The notes: a model not told the origin generated them from the letters alone. A stretch of DNA of 64,000 nucleotides from Gammaproteobacteria bacterium (GCA_016707425.1 JADJHU010000015.1:248001-312000); one strand, 5' to 3'. Numbered from the stretch's first letter, positions 7,777 to 16,498 are shown. Numbers and translations: made by a program.

Positions 7777-8607
7777 TCAGGCGGCTTTCAACTGGCGCAG
7801 CCCATCGGCAAGCAGCCAAAGGGCGCGGTTCAGTCGCAGGTTCTGGTCGATGCCCTGTACCGGGCGGGTCTTCTGGCGGTGGCCGTTGCGGTTGCGGCCA
7901 TGCAGCCCGCCTTTGATGAGATTTTCCTGCACGCGGTTGAACACGCTCCACAGGTCGGAGCGGTTGTCGTCGTACCGGCGGGCCTGCAACACCTGCCGTT
8001 CGGTGATCGGCGCGGCGGTGTCCGCCTCGTCGTATTTGAGTGCGATGGCCGAACGGGCGAACACTTCGGCCTCGGCCTCGTTCAGCGTTACCGCTTGCAT
8101 CGCCTCGCGGGATGCCTCGGCGCGCTCGAAGCCTTCCAGCACTTCATAGGCACCTTCGATGACATGACCTGCCACGTCGCCTTTGTGGGGTACGCGCACA
8201 TCGGCCACGGTGTCGCCGCACACCAGCCCGTTCTCGCAGGCGAAGCGGAACATGCCGGCCAGCATCTGATAGCTGCTGCTGCCGTCATGCGAGTTCAGAA
8301 GGATGATTTCGTTGGCCTCGCGGCCGTTGATCTGGCTGGCGTGGCGCAGCCGGATCATGTGCTTGGTGTACTCGCGGCGGTCGTCGCGCCGCACGCGGGT
8401 CTGACACACCATGAACGGCTGGAAACCCTCCTTGCGCAGTTCGGTCAGCACTGCGACGGTGGGGATATAGCAGTACCGTTCCGAACGGCTGCCGTGCTTG
8501 TCCTCCGCGAAGATTGAAGGGGCCACGCGGCGAATCTGGTCATCCACCAGCGGACGTGCCGAGCGCAGCACGGGGGAGCGCGGAGCAAATCGGGATGCAA
8601 GTTGCAT
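7777..8607 (-). CDS. DUF932 domain protein
   Basis: 276-residue protein of the DUF932 family, related to phage and plasmid proteins of unknown function that are often linked to recombination or genome protection of mobile elements. Recognisable blocks are RSERYCYIPTVAVLTELRKE, HMIRLRHASQ, EIILLNSHDGSSSYQM, FRFACENGLVCGDTV and HKGDVAGHVIEGAYEVLEGF. AGGAGA upstream of the ATG supports the start. It is part of the conserved radC–DUF932–parB-like ICE block. Confidence 0.85.
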   Translation of the reverse strand: MQLASRFAPRSPVLRSARPLVDDQIRRVAPSIFAEDKHGSRSERYCYIPTVAVLTELRKEGFQPFMVCQTRVRRDDRREYTKHMIRLRHASQINGREANEIILLNSHDGSSSYQMLAGMFRFACENGLVCGDTVADVRVPHKGDVAGHVIEGAYEVLEGFERAEASREAMQAVTLNEAEAEVFARSAIALKYDEADTAAPITERQVLQARRYDDNRSDLWSVFNRVQENLIKGGLHGRNRNGHRQKTRPVQGIDQNLRLNRALWLLADGLRQLKAA

Positions 8608-8684
8608 GTCTGTTCTCCTGTGAAGGTTGCTGATCGAATCCCCACCGGATTCCTAGATTCGGAGCCCTCTTGCTCTTGGCTCCG

Positions 8685-8941
8685 GTGGGGTCGGCGCAGA
8701 GACCTGGGCCGGCCTCGTTGCCACCGTCTTTCCTGAGTTCATCGCCCGCGACGGCCGGAGCGCGTGGACGGGTGCCGTCAAGGAGAAAAGCGACAGGGGT
8801 GGTGCGGCCCGCAGCCGCAGGCGAGGACACGGCCCTGGCGCGCCTTGACGACACACGGCCGCGGGCTACAGTCGCGGAAAGGTGATGAAGTCAGGAAAGA
8901 CGGATCGACAAGGCAACGGCCGGCGTCGGCGCCGACCCCAC
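8685..8941. repeat. Long imperfect inverted repeat in the ICE
   Basis: Two arms of about 100 bp (8685–8783 and 8843–8941) are inverted copies of each other with small gaps, around a 59-bp centre. The best-matched segments are CCGTCTTTCCTGAGTTCATC (8724–8743) against the complement of 8884–8903 with one mismatch, and GTGCCGTCAAGG (8772–8783) against 8843–8854 with one mismatch. The outer ends share GTGGGGTCGGCGC. The arms occupy most of the roughly 400-bp gap between DUF932 and radC. The function is unknown. Confidence 0.75.
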
Positions 8942-9004
8942 GCAAGCGAAGCGCGCAGTGCCGAAGGCGCGAAGACAACTGCAAGGATCGACACAAGGCG
9001 CAGC

Positions 9005-9028
9005 AAAAAGGGGGCCGAAGCCCCCTTT
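9005..9028 (-). terminator. Rho-independent terminator of radC
   Basis: On the minus strand there is a 9-bp stem AAAGGGGGC / GCCCCCTTT with a UUCG tetraloop, followed by a T-run. It starts right after the radC stop codon. This is the clearest intrinsic terminator in the window. Confidence 0.9.
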
Positions 9029-9030
9029 CG

Positions 9031-9540
9031 TCAAAGCAGGCCGCGTTCGGCCAGCGATGTCGTCCGATCACCGCCGACGATAATGTGATCGAGCGTCCGC
9101 ACGTCGATCAGCGCCAACGCCTCTCGGAGCCGAAGCGTAATCAGCTCGTCGGCCTGGCTTGGCTCGGGAACTCCGCTCGGGTGGTTGTGGGCCAGGATCA
9201 CCGCTGCGGCATTGACCCGCAGCACTTCCCGGACCACTTCGCGCGGATGGACGGAAGCGCCGTCGATCGTCCCGCGGAACAATTCGATGTACTGGATCAG
9301 TCGATGGCGGCTGTCCAGCAACATCATGGCGAACACTTCGTAGTCGTAGCCAGCGAGCTTGGTGCGCAGGTACTCCCGCGTGACTGCTGGCGACTCGAAC
9401 AACGTGCCCCGCGGGTTCTTGTCGTCGATGACCCGGCGCGCTGCGGCCAGGATCTGCTCGGGCGTCGCCAGACGATAGCGCCGGCTCTCGCTGTCGCGGA
9501 CCATCAGCGGGGATTCGGAAGTGAAGAACAACTGCGACAT
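9031..9540 (-). CDS. radC: RadC-family JAB-domain protein
   Basis: 169-residue ICE-type RadC protein consisting essentially of the MPN/JAB metalloprotease-like domain. The metal-binding signature is visible: AHNHPSGVPEPSQAD at about residues 117–131, with the conserved E upstream in the block YEVFAMMLLDSRHRLI. Chromosomal RadC has an extra N-terminal helix-hairpin-helix region that is absent here. ICE and prophage copies are common, and their role (DNA repair or anti-restriction) is unproven. The start is chosen at the ATG preceded by GGAG; the longer open frame upstream lacks family similarity. Confidence 0.9.
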   Translation of the reverse strand: MSQLFFTSESPLMVRDSESRRYRLATPEQILAAARRVIDDKNPRGTLFESPAVTREYLRTKLAGYDYEVFAMMLLDSRHRLIQYIELFRGTIDGASVHPREVVREVLRVNAAAVILAHNHPSGVPEPSQADELITLRLREALALIDVRTLDHIIVGGDRTTSLAERGLL

Positions 9541-10127
9541 GACCGTACTCCGATTGATCGGGCGGAATTGCCCGACCCGGCCGGAGCACGGCGCAGCGCA
9601 AGCTGTCACAGGGTCGCAGACGGCCACGGGCCGCAAGCGTGCAGCACACGCGCAGCCCTTGACGGCGAGCACGCCGTGATACCGTGGGGAGACACAGCAA
9701 GACCGCCCACCTGCCATGCAACTTCGATGGCAAGCGGAGCGCGCAGGCCCGCCAGGGCCGTAGGCGTCAGGGATCAGCGCCGGATGGCCGCGACTCGGAA
9801 CGAGGCGCGGGGCAAAGCCCGCGAGCCCGACGGCGGAACGCCGGGACGCTCATATTGACGACATGGGCGAGCTGCAAATCCTCCTTCCGAGAACTAGGCG
9901 ACGGAGCCGCAGCCTTAAATTGAGATACCAACGTGACGCAACTCACTGTTTCAACAATAGATATAGCCCGATCGGACTACTGCCATTTGCTACTATCCGA
10001 AAGAAACCGCAGGCCCCGGCAGGGAGCTACAGAGAACGCCTGTAGGAACAAGAACCAAAGGTCAGCATGGCGCATCGGGTCGCGCGCCCAGGGAGATTGA
10101 CTGCCAATCCGGCAATCGAAACTAGAC
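9541..10127. other. Non-coding junction between ICE backbone and defence cargo
   Basis: About 590 bp holds no convincing gene. The first 300 bp have the GC content of the backbone; from about 9850 the sequence becomes AT-richer, marking the left edge of the Gabija cargo. A TTGACT hexamer at 10097–10102 could be a −35 box for gajA, but no good −10 follows. Confidence 0.4.
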
Positions 10128-12185
10128 ATGCGAATCCACAAGATCAACGTAAAGAACTTCCGCCTTCTGTCCGACGTCAATCTCGCCTTGGAGGAGAAGA
10201 CGACCCTGATCGTCGGAAGAAACAATAGCGGGAAGACCTCTCTTTCAGAGGTTGTTCGGCGGCTTCTGGAGGATGGAAGCGCCTCCTTTCAGTTAGAGGA
10301 TTTTTCCAGCACCAGTTACGAGAGCTTCTGCGCTGCGCTCCAGGCGCATCAGAGCGGAAGCGAAGAAGCAGCCGTCCGCGAGCTGCTCCCCGTCATCGAG
10401 CTTCGGCTGAACTTCAGATACGACCCAATGGCGATGGACCTGGGTCCATTGGCTCCATTTGTCATTGACCTTGACCCGAACTGCAATGATGCCGTTGTCG
10501 TTATTCGCTACGAACTCAAGGCCGGGAAAATAGCGGCGTTCTTCGAGGAACTGCCGCTATGCCCACTGTCGGCAGAAACCAAGCTCGCCTTCTTCAAGTC
10601 ACTACGAGAGCGGGTATCAGCACACTTCACCGCAAGAGTATGGGCAGAAGACCCCAACGATTCGACGAATCGGCGCGAGATGCCAGCGTCGGCGCTCCGC
10701 AACCTAGTGAAGACCGGATTCATCAACGCGCAGCGTGGGCTTGATGATGTGACGTCGAAGGAATCTGACGTTCTGGCAAAAATCCTGGAAGGACTCTTTT
10801 CCACCGCATCGTCGGACTCCGCGGACAGCCAAGACAAACTTGTAGCGGAGGCCCTGACCGCCGCCGTACAAGATATTCAAACCCAAATGGACGAGAACAT
10901 CGGCAGCCAGCTCAAGAAGCTGCTACCCGCCCTGAAGGGTTTTGGCTACCCCGGTCTTGGGGGTCAGGAACTCCAAACCGAGACAACACTGGACGTGCGT
11001 CGCCTGCTATCCAATTTCACCAAAGTACGTTATGCGGGCTATGGGGGAATTGCTCTACCGGAAGCCTACAACGGCTTGGGGATTCGCAATCTCATATTCA
11101 TCCTTCTTCAACTCGTGGGCTTCTACAAAGCCTACCGCGCATCCCCAACGGCTCCCGGAGTCCACCTCGTATTCATCGAGGAGCCGGAAGCTCATCTGCA
11201 CCCGCAGATGCAGGAGGTTTTCATACGTCAGCTAGCAAGGATTGCTCAGCAACTAGCGGCTGGGGGCGAAACCGCAGAGCAATGGCCTGTGCAGTTCATC
11301 GTGTCGACGCATTCATCCCACATTGCGAACGAAGCAGGATTTGAGTCGATCCGCTACTTCCTGAGCACCAGCATGCCCGGTGCGACGCCCGGCGCTCGAC
11401 ATACGAGAATAAAGGATCTTCGAGAAGGGCTTTCGAAGAAGCCTGATAAAGACAAGAACTTTCTCCATCAGTATCTGACGCTGACCCGCTGTGACTTGTT
11501 CTTCGCAGATAAGGCAGTCCTTGTCGAAGGACTGAGCGAGCGCCTGCTCTTGCCTGTGGTTATCGAAAAGCTCGAATCTTCTGAGCCGGAAGCCCAAAAA
11601 CTGTCGTCGCAATACTTGACGGTCATGGAGGTCGGTGGGGCCTACGCACACCGATTCTTTGATCTGCTCGAATTCCTTGAACTGCGTTCCTTGGTCATCA
11701 CTGATATTGACGCCGTTCTAGCGGCAGGTGACGCCGCATGCACTGTTCACGAAGGAAGGGCCACGAGCAATGCGTGCATCAAGTCATGGTTCTCCGACGA
11801 TGACCCCCTGACACTCGAACTCATACTGGCGAAGACCAACGAACAAAAGCTGAAGGGCCGCAGCCGCATCGCTTACCAATGCCCTGAAGTCGCTGGTGGA
11901 CCTTGTGGACGGACATTTGAGGACGCCTTCATACTGGCGAATTCCACCAAGTTCGGTGTTTCCGGCGCGACGCCAGGCGATCTCGAAACGGCAGCCCGAG
12001 AGATGGCGTCAAATCACAAGAAGTCGGATTTTGCCCTGACTTACGCAATAGCAGACAGGGACTGGACCGCCCCTCGCTATATTGTCGATGGGGTTCGCTG
12101 GCTGGCTCAAGATGAGGGCGTCTCCACGACCGCTAGCACGTCCACCATCGCCGCTCCATCCCCGGAAGGCGCCGAACATGGCTGA
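10128..12185 (+). CDS. gajA: Gabija protein GajA-like: OLD-family ATPase/TOPRIM nuclease
   Basis: 685-residue OLD-family protein, paired with a UvrD-like helicase as in the Gabija anti-phage system. The ABC-type ATPase half has Walker A GRNNSGKTS (residues 30–38), Walker B with EEPEAHLHP (351–359) and the H-loop STHSSHIA (393–400). The TOPRIM nuclease half has VEGLSE (catalytic Glu near 467), DID (526–528) and a late FEDAFI block near 597. Known: GajA assembles and nicks phage DNA when nucleotide pools fall. This copy is about 100 residues longer than the prototype as I remember it. The lower GC than neighbouring genes suggests separate acquisition. It overlaps gajB by 8 bp. Confidence 0.88.
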   Translation: MRIHKINVKNFRLLSDVNLALEEKTTLIVGRNNSGKTSLSEVVRRLLEDGSASFQLEDFSSTSYESFCAALQAHQSGSEEAAVRELLPVIELRLNFRYDPMAMDLGPLAPFVIDLDPNCNDAVVVIRYELKAGKIAAFFEELPLCPLSAETKLAFFKSLRERVSAHFTARVWAEDPNDSTNRREMPASALRNLVKTGFINAQRGLDDVTSKESDVLAKILEGLFSTASSDSADSQDKLVAEALTAAVQDIQTQMDENIGSQLKKLLPALKGFGYPGLGGQELQTETTLDVRRLLSNFTKVRYAGYGGIALPEAYNGLGIRNLIFILLQLVGFYKAYRASPTAPGVHLVFIEEPEAHLHPQMQEVFIRQLARIAQQLAAGGETAEQWPVQFIVSTHSSHIANEAGFESIRYFLSTSMPGATPGARHTRIKDLREGLSKKPDKDKNFLHQYLTLTRCDLFFADKAVLVEGLSERLLLPVVIEKLESSEPEAQKLSSQYLTVMEVGGAYAHRFFDLLEFLELRSLVITDIDAVLAAGDAACTVHEGRATSNACIKSWFSDDDPLTLELILAKTNEQKLKGRSRIAYQCPEVAGGPCGRTFEDAFILANSTKFGVSGATPGDLETAAREMASNHKKSDFALTYAIADRDWTAPRYIVDGVRWLAQDEGVSTTASTSTIAAPSPEGAEHG

Positions 12186-13911
12186 GGTTGACAGCCCGGC
12201 CGAAGCTGCGAGTAAGAAAGCACTGGCTGAGGTCTACGCCTGTTTGGGGGCAGGCCAGAGTTTCCGATTGGAAGCCGGCGCCGGCGCAGGAAAGACCTAC
12301 TCTCTGGTCAAAGCCCTGCGCTTTCTTGTCGAGAAACACTCCGTCTCAATGTCTCGCAAGAGTCAACAAATCGCGTGCATCACTTACACCAATGTCGCCA
12401 AAGATGAGATTGCATCTCGCACGGATCGCAGCCCATTTATCTTGTGCGAAACGAATCATGCTTTTTGCTGGTCGCTCATCAGCGGATTTCAGCGCCAGCT
12501 TCGAGAGCTGATCCCTCAGATTGCTGCGTGGCATGAACGTATTGAGGAAGCTGGCGGCCTCGGCGAGAGGCCCGTCGAGTACAACCTTGGGCACAGGTAT
12601 ATTCGTGAACAAATAATATCGCTGCACCACGACGACGTTCTGCCACTGACCATCAAGCTGATGGAGCACGTCAAGTTTCGCCGGCTTATTGCAGACAGAT
12701 ACCCGATAATATTAATCGACGAGTATCAGGACACTGACGCGGACTGGATCGGCGCCATCAAGACCCATTTCCTAGGTCAAGCGGGGGCGCCGCTTTTTGG
12801 CTTCTTTGGCGACCACTGGCAGAAGATCTACGGCAACGGATGCGGCAAACTTGAGCATCCCGCCGTAAAAGAGATCGGCAAAGAGGCAAACTTCAGATCG
12901 GTACGTGCTGTTGTTGATTCGCTGAACCGGATGAGGCCGGAGTTGCCTCAGTTTGTAGTAGATACTGAGGCACCAGGGCAGGTCCGAATTTTCCACTCGA
13001 ACAACTGGATTGGCACCAGACAAACCGGCGCGCATTGGGGCGGCGATCTTCCATCCGAAGTGAGCCACGATTCGCTCGTCCGCACCCAGGCCATCCTCAC
13101 CGAGGACGGCTGGACCTTCTCGGCTGACAGCACGAAGATTCTGATGCTCACCCATCGAGTCTTGGCCGCAGAACAGGGATATTCGAGCCTGCCAAGTGTA
13201 TTTCGTTACAGCGATGCCTTTACGGCAAAGGATCACCCATACATTGAATACCTGGTCGATGTGCTTGAGCCTGCATGTGACGCCTACGAATCCCGCAAGT
13301 TCGGAACGATGTTCGAGGCCATTGGAGCCAAGTTCCCGCACGTGAGAAAAGCGTCCGACAAGGCCGCGTGGGCACGAGCGATGGATGAGTTGATTGCCCT
13401 ACGTGCACGTGGCACCGTTGGAGATGTTCTGGACCACCTGAAGTCCGCACGACGCCCGCGACTTCCCGACTCGATAGAGGATAAGGAACGGGAATTGAAG
13501 GCGTTTGTTCCTTCCGAGGCCGAACCCATGCCCGAGGCACTGGCAGAGATCGAAAAGTTCCGCGCAGTTCCGTACTCGGAGATTAAGGCGCTACGCGCCT
13601 ACCATAGTGGTTTCTCCCCTTTCGAGACGAAGCATGGCGTGAAGGGAGCCGAGTTCGAGAACGTGCTTGTTGTGGTGGGCCGAGGTTGGAACAGGTACAA
13701 CTTCGGAGAGATGCTTGACCTTGCGGGGTCCAGAATAATTCCGGCAGCAAAGCAAGACGCATTCGAGCGCAATCGAAACTTGTTCTATGTCGCTTGCTCG
13801 CGCCCGAAGCGGCGCCTAGCCCTTCTTTTCACCCAGCAACTGACACCGACGGCCATCAGCACGCTTGGCAGATGGTTTGGGCAGGAGACAGTACAGCCTT
13901 TGACTTTCTAG
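12178..13911 (+). CDS. gajB: Gabija protein GajB-like: UvrD/Rep-type helicase
   Basis: 577-residue superfamily 1 helicase. Visible motifs are I, EAGAGAGKTYS (residues 32–42); II, LIDEYQDTD (179–187); III, FGFFGDHWQKIYG (207–219); V, KGAEFENVLVVVGRGW; and VI, NLFYVACSRPKRRLALL. In Gabija, GajB binds the GajA tetramer and senses or processes DNA ends. The ATG at 12178 overlaps the gajA stop, so the genes are translationally coupled, and codon use is AT-richer as in gajA. A lone UvrD-like repair helicase is unlikely given the immediate OLD partner. Confidence 0.88.
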   Translation: MAEVDSPAEAASKKALAEVYACLGAGQSFRLEAGAGAGKTYSLVKALRFLVEKHSVSMSRKSQQIACITYTNVAKDEIASRTDRSPFILCETNHAFCWSLISGFQRQLRELIPQIAAWHERIEEAGGLGERPVEYNLGHRYIREQIISLHHDDVLPLTIKLMEHVKFRRLIADRYPIILIDEYQDTDADWIGAIKTHFLGQAGAPLFGFFGDHWQKIYGNGCGKLEHPAVKEIGKEANFRSVRAVVDSLNRMRPELPQFVVDTEAPGQVRIFHSNNWIGTRQTGAHWGGDLPSEVSHDSLVRTQAILTEDGWTFSADSTKILMLTHRVLAAEQGYSSLPSVFRYSDAFTAKDHPYIEYLVDVLEPACDAYESRKFGTMFEAIGAKFPHVRKASDKAAWARAMDELIALRARGTVGDVLDHLKSARRPRLPDSIEDKERELKAFVPSEAEPMPEALAEIEKFRAVPYSEIKALRAYHSGFSPFETKHGVKGAEFENVLVVVGRGWNRYNFGEMLDLAGSRIIPAAKQDAFERNRNLFYVACSRPKRRLALLFTQQLTPTAISTLGRWFGQETVQPLTF

Positions 13912-13977
13912 CCAAGAGCACGGAATCCGTTGCCGCCGATGGCGGGGACCGGCCTAAGCACCGCGCCAGCCATCAAG

Positions 13978-14298
13978 CTAGGCTGCGACAGTGATGCCCT
14001 GTGCTTGGGTCTTACGCGCCGGGCGCACCACGATTTCGACATGCTGATCCAGCGACACTAGCGCCTGCATCAGCCGTTCGAGCGAAATGTTCTGGAGCTT
14101 GTAGCGGCGTACCTGCGACACCTTGGGTTGGGTCATGCCGGTGAGCGTTGCCGCCTCGACCTGGCTCAAGCCCCGCTTTTCGATCAACTCGTTGAGCTTG
14201 AGCGCAAGCGTCGCCTTCGCGGACAGTTCTTCCGCATCCTCGAAACCGAGGTCCACCAGCACATTATCCGTAGCCCTAGGACCGACCTTGCGACTCAT
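13978..14298 (-). CDS. HigA-type antitoxin, XRE helix-turn-helix
   Basis: 106-residue protein with a helix-turn-helix, KRGLSQVEAATLTGMTQPKV, followed by a short recognition region. It resembles the phage-type XRE antitoxins paired with Gp49/HigB-like toxins. It should bind and neutralise the toxin and repress its own operon. The start overlaps the toxin stop (ATGA, 14295–14298), giving the toxin-first order typical of higBA. It sits between the Gabija pair and the integrase and probably stabilises the element. Confidence 0.85.
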   Translation of the reverse strand: MSRKVGPRATDNVLVDLGFEDAEELSAKATLALKLNELIEKRGLSQVEAATLTGMTQPKVSQVRRYKLQNISLERLMQALVSLDQHVEIVVRPARKTQAQGITVAA

Positions 14299-14684
14299 TG
14301 CTTTCTCCTGCCCGGCTTATCCGCCTCTGCCTTGCTCGCCTCGTGGCGGGCCTGCACGGCCTTCAACCGCTTCTCGATCAGATCCACGTCCGGCTTCGGC
14401 GTGGCGATGCCGGACTTGGACTTCTTCTGAAACGCATGCAGCACATGCACGGCATCGCCAATCTGCACCGCATAGACGGCGCGGAACGTGTCACCGCGGT
14501 GGTCCTCCACCAGTTCGTACACCCCGGAGCCGAGCCCCTTCCAGAGCTTGGCCGAATCCGGCGTGCTGCCCAACTGGACGACGAACAGAGCCACGCCCAT
14601 GTCCTTCTGCACGGGGACAGGGAATTCCTTGAAGTCCTTCTTCGAGGAACCTTCCCAGTACAGGGGCTTGCGTTTCGTAGTCAT
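14295..14684 (-). CDS. HigB/Gp49-like toxin of the RelE superfamily
   Basis: 129-residue protein similar to phage-derived Gp49-like HigB toxins, which cleave mRNA on the ribosome. Family blocks seen are WEGSSKKDFKEFPVPVQKDM, AKLWKGLGSGVYELVEDHRG, DTFRAVYAVQIGDAVHVLHA and FQKKSKSGIATPKPDVDLIE. The ATG at 14684 is preferred over the TTG just upstream. A symmetric operator-like sequence lies immediately upstream. It is cotranscribed with the antitoxin. Confidence 0.85.
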   Translation of the reverse strand: MTTKRKPLYWEGSSKKDFKEFPVPVQKDMGVALFVVQLGSTPDSAKLWKGLGSGVYELVEDHRGDTFRAVYAVQIGDAVHVLHAFQKKSKSGIATPKPDVDLIEKRLKAVQARHEASKAEADKPGRRKQ

Positions 14685-14950
14685 CAATTATACCCGTTCG
14701 GATATAAATGGCAACAGCAGGAATGATTCCGCCCCGCACGGCTTCCACCGCTGCCTGGCGACCATTCTGCTGCTTGCCCAGCCATGAAACGCTTGCGCCA
14801 ATTCCAGCAGGGTGAATTTCCGAGACACTGCCTCGGATTTTCCAAGGCGCGGCCCGTCACCAGATTTCCCCGACAGTGTTTGGGAAATGTCGCTTCGGGA
14901 GTCTGCACGGAGGTTTTCCGCGCCTTGGTCGCAACCGCCATCTTGTTCAT
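14684..14950 (-). CDS. Possible small ORF coupled to the integrase, unknown
   Basis: An 88-codon open frame starts at ATG 14950, overlapping the integrase stop by ATGA, so it could be translated by coupling. No domain is recognised. Its middle part covers two short palindromes that give the repeated peptide words KHCRGN and RQCLGN, and the C-terminal half looks random. It may be a decayed gene or chance reading through a palindromic repeat. Confidence 0.25.
   Translation of the reverse strand: MNKMAVATKARKTSVQTPEATFPKHCRGNLVTGRALENPRQCLGNSPCWNWRKRFMAGQAAEWSPGSGGSRAGRNHSCCCHLYPNGYN
14687..14714 (-). promoter_or_regulatory. Promoter and operator of the toxin-antitoxin operon
   Basis: On the minus strand TTGCCA and TATAAT are separated by 16 bp. 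The −10 box ends two bases before the toxin ATG, so the mRNA would be leaderless or the true start site differs. The spacer holds an inverted repeat TATACCCG-TT-CGGATATA (14689–14706, one mismatch), a good candidate operator for the XRE antitoxin. No Shine-Dalgarno sequence is seen before the toxin. Confidence 0.5.
14819..14887. repeat. Two related short palindromes
   Basis: The palindromes are TCCGAG-N7-CTCGGA (14819–14837) and TTTCCC-N11-GGGAAA (14865–14887). Both surround a similar core (GACACTG, GACAGTG). They lie between the toxin-antitoxin promoter and the integrase end and may be degenerate copies of a dispersed palindromic repeat. Confidence 0.6.
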
Positions 14951-16498
14951 GCAGCCTCCGCCATCGGGATCATCTGCGTGCCAGCAGCCGGCTTGCTCCC
15001 GCGAATCCTGAGCCATTCTGCCAGCCCCTTCGGGGCCTCGCGCAATGGCGTCGGTTCGACAGCCTGCCCCGCCTCGCATCGTTGCCAGTAACCCCGCCCC
15101 GGCAAGGGAATTTCAGCGCGACGGCAGAGCTTTGCGAGCCCCACGTCGGACACGCCAAGGCGTTCGGCAATCTCACTGACCGGCGAGGTCCACACCAGCC
15201 GGTAGAGATCGTCGCGCCGGAAATAGTGTCGGTAGCGAGCAGTGCTGTTCTCCGTGGCGATGACCGGCTCGGCTTCGGCGGTGGGCAACAACGTACTGGC
15301 CGAGATTCCGGTCGGCGCCGCAGGCATCCGCAAATGCGTTGGCGTAAGCGCCAGCACGCGATTGCCGTGGCCGGTAAGCGCCTCCCGGCGCTGCTGCGTC
15401 TGGAAGTACGCATAGCCGGCGGTGGTCTTCGGATCACGGTGATTCAGCACGTCGCCGATCAGGTGTAGCGACTGCCCATCCTGCGCCAGCCACGACCCGA
15501 CCGTGCGCCTCAAATCGTGGATGCGCAGGTTCACCAGCCCCGCCCGTTTTAACGTCCGGCGAAATGGCTCCCCCAAGCCGCTCAGGTGCTTCCCGCGGAG
15601 CTTCCCGCAGATGATGTAAGGATTCTCGGACGTTCGCGGGATGATCCTTAGCCGCTCCATCGCCGCATCGCTGATCGGAGCAAGCAGTGGCTCCCCGTTC
15701 TTGGTCAGCCCGATAAAGAGCGTCCCCATGTCCCAATCAATATCATCCCACTTGGCCTTGAGCAGTTCCTTGCATCGCAGCCCCATCAGCAGCAGCAGCC
15801 AGATGCCGTGCCGGGCATAGTCGTTGTCCTCCTGTTCAAGAGCCTGCAAGAAGCGCGGCATTTCCACCGTTGTGATGAACCTCTTGCGCGAACGCTCCGG
15901 GAAACGGACGATGCCCGAGACGATGTTGGGGAAGTCCCTCGGAACCAGGCCCGCCACCTTCCCCCAATTGAACATCTTGCGGATGACTTTCAGGAGGTTG
16001 TTCGCCCCGTAGGGATGGGCGACACCTAGCTCCGAGTGGATAGCCTCGATGTCCGCAGTGACGAGGCTCGCTACCAGACGCCCCGAGAGCTTGGAGAGGA
16101 CGTAGCGTTTCAGGCTGGATTCGTCGTTTTTCCAGGTCTTCTTTTTCTTCTTCGCATGGCCTTCGATGTACGCCTCACAGAGTTCGTCGATCGCCTTCCA
16201 GTTCCCGATGGGCGTCCACCTTGTTCTGCGGGTCTTCCTGGTTCGCAGCCTTGGCAAGATAGGTCATCGCCTTCTTGCGCGCCTGATCCAGAGTCAGTGC
16301 GTCGGCCCGGCCGAGGGTGGCGAGGCGCTTGCGCCGGTTGATCCGGTACGCGCACACGTAGACCCGGCGGCCACTCGGATGCACCCGCAGGCCGAACGAT
16401 TCCAGGGATTCGTCCCAATAGACGCACTGAGCTTTCCCGCCAGGTCCGCGGTAAGGTACGGTGCGCACAATGTCCTGTCGTAGTTTCAGGCGCGGCAC
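14947..16498 (-). pseudogene. int: Tyrosine integrase (P4-like) with one frameshift
   Basis: Phage-type integrase expected to recombine at tRNA-Arg. The N-terminal part (from ATG 16498) shows the DUF4102-like arm-binding region, ESFGLRVHPSGRRVYV. The reading frame then shifts within about 16190–16230. The catalytic domain follows in another frame with MGLRCKELL (Arg), HDLRRTVGSWLA (His/Arg) and NHRDPKTTAGYAYF (nucleophile Tyr). Removing one G at GGAAGGCG joins the halves smoothly, giving about 516 residues. An extra C-terminal helix-turn-helix-like domain (about 15085–15213; GVSDVGLAKLCRRAEIPLPG then RGYW) is unusual. It may be a real pseudogene, a sequence error or programmed frameshifting. 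Confidence 0.85.

Noticed and set aside
10097..10127. Sigma-70 promoter for gajA
   Set aside because: TTGACT is present, but the expected −10 position reads only AACTAG and would leave no leader. Too weak to call.
12082..12177. Upstream start for gajB at 12082
   Set aside because: The extra 32 codons overlap gajA coding sequence and show no similarity. The ATG at 12178 gives tight coupling and a sensible N-terminus.
16175..16257. Programmed ribosomal frameshift in the integrase
   Set aside because: No slippery heptamer or downstream pseudoknot stands out at the shift, and two other genes in the window show the same one-base-extra pattern.
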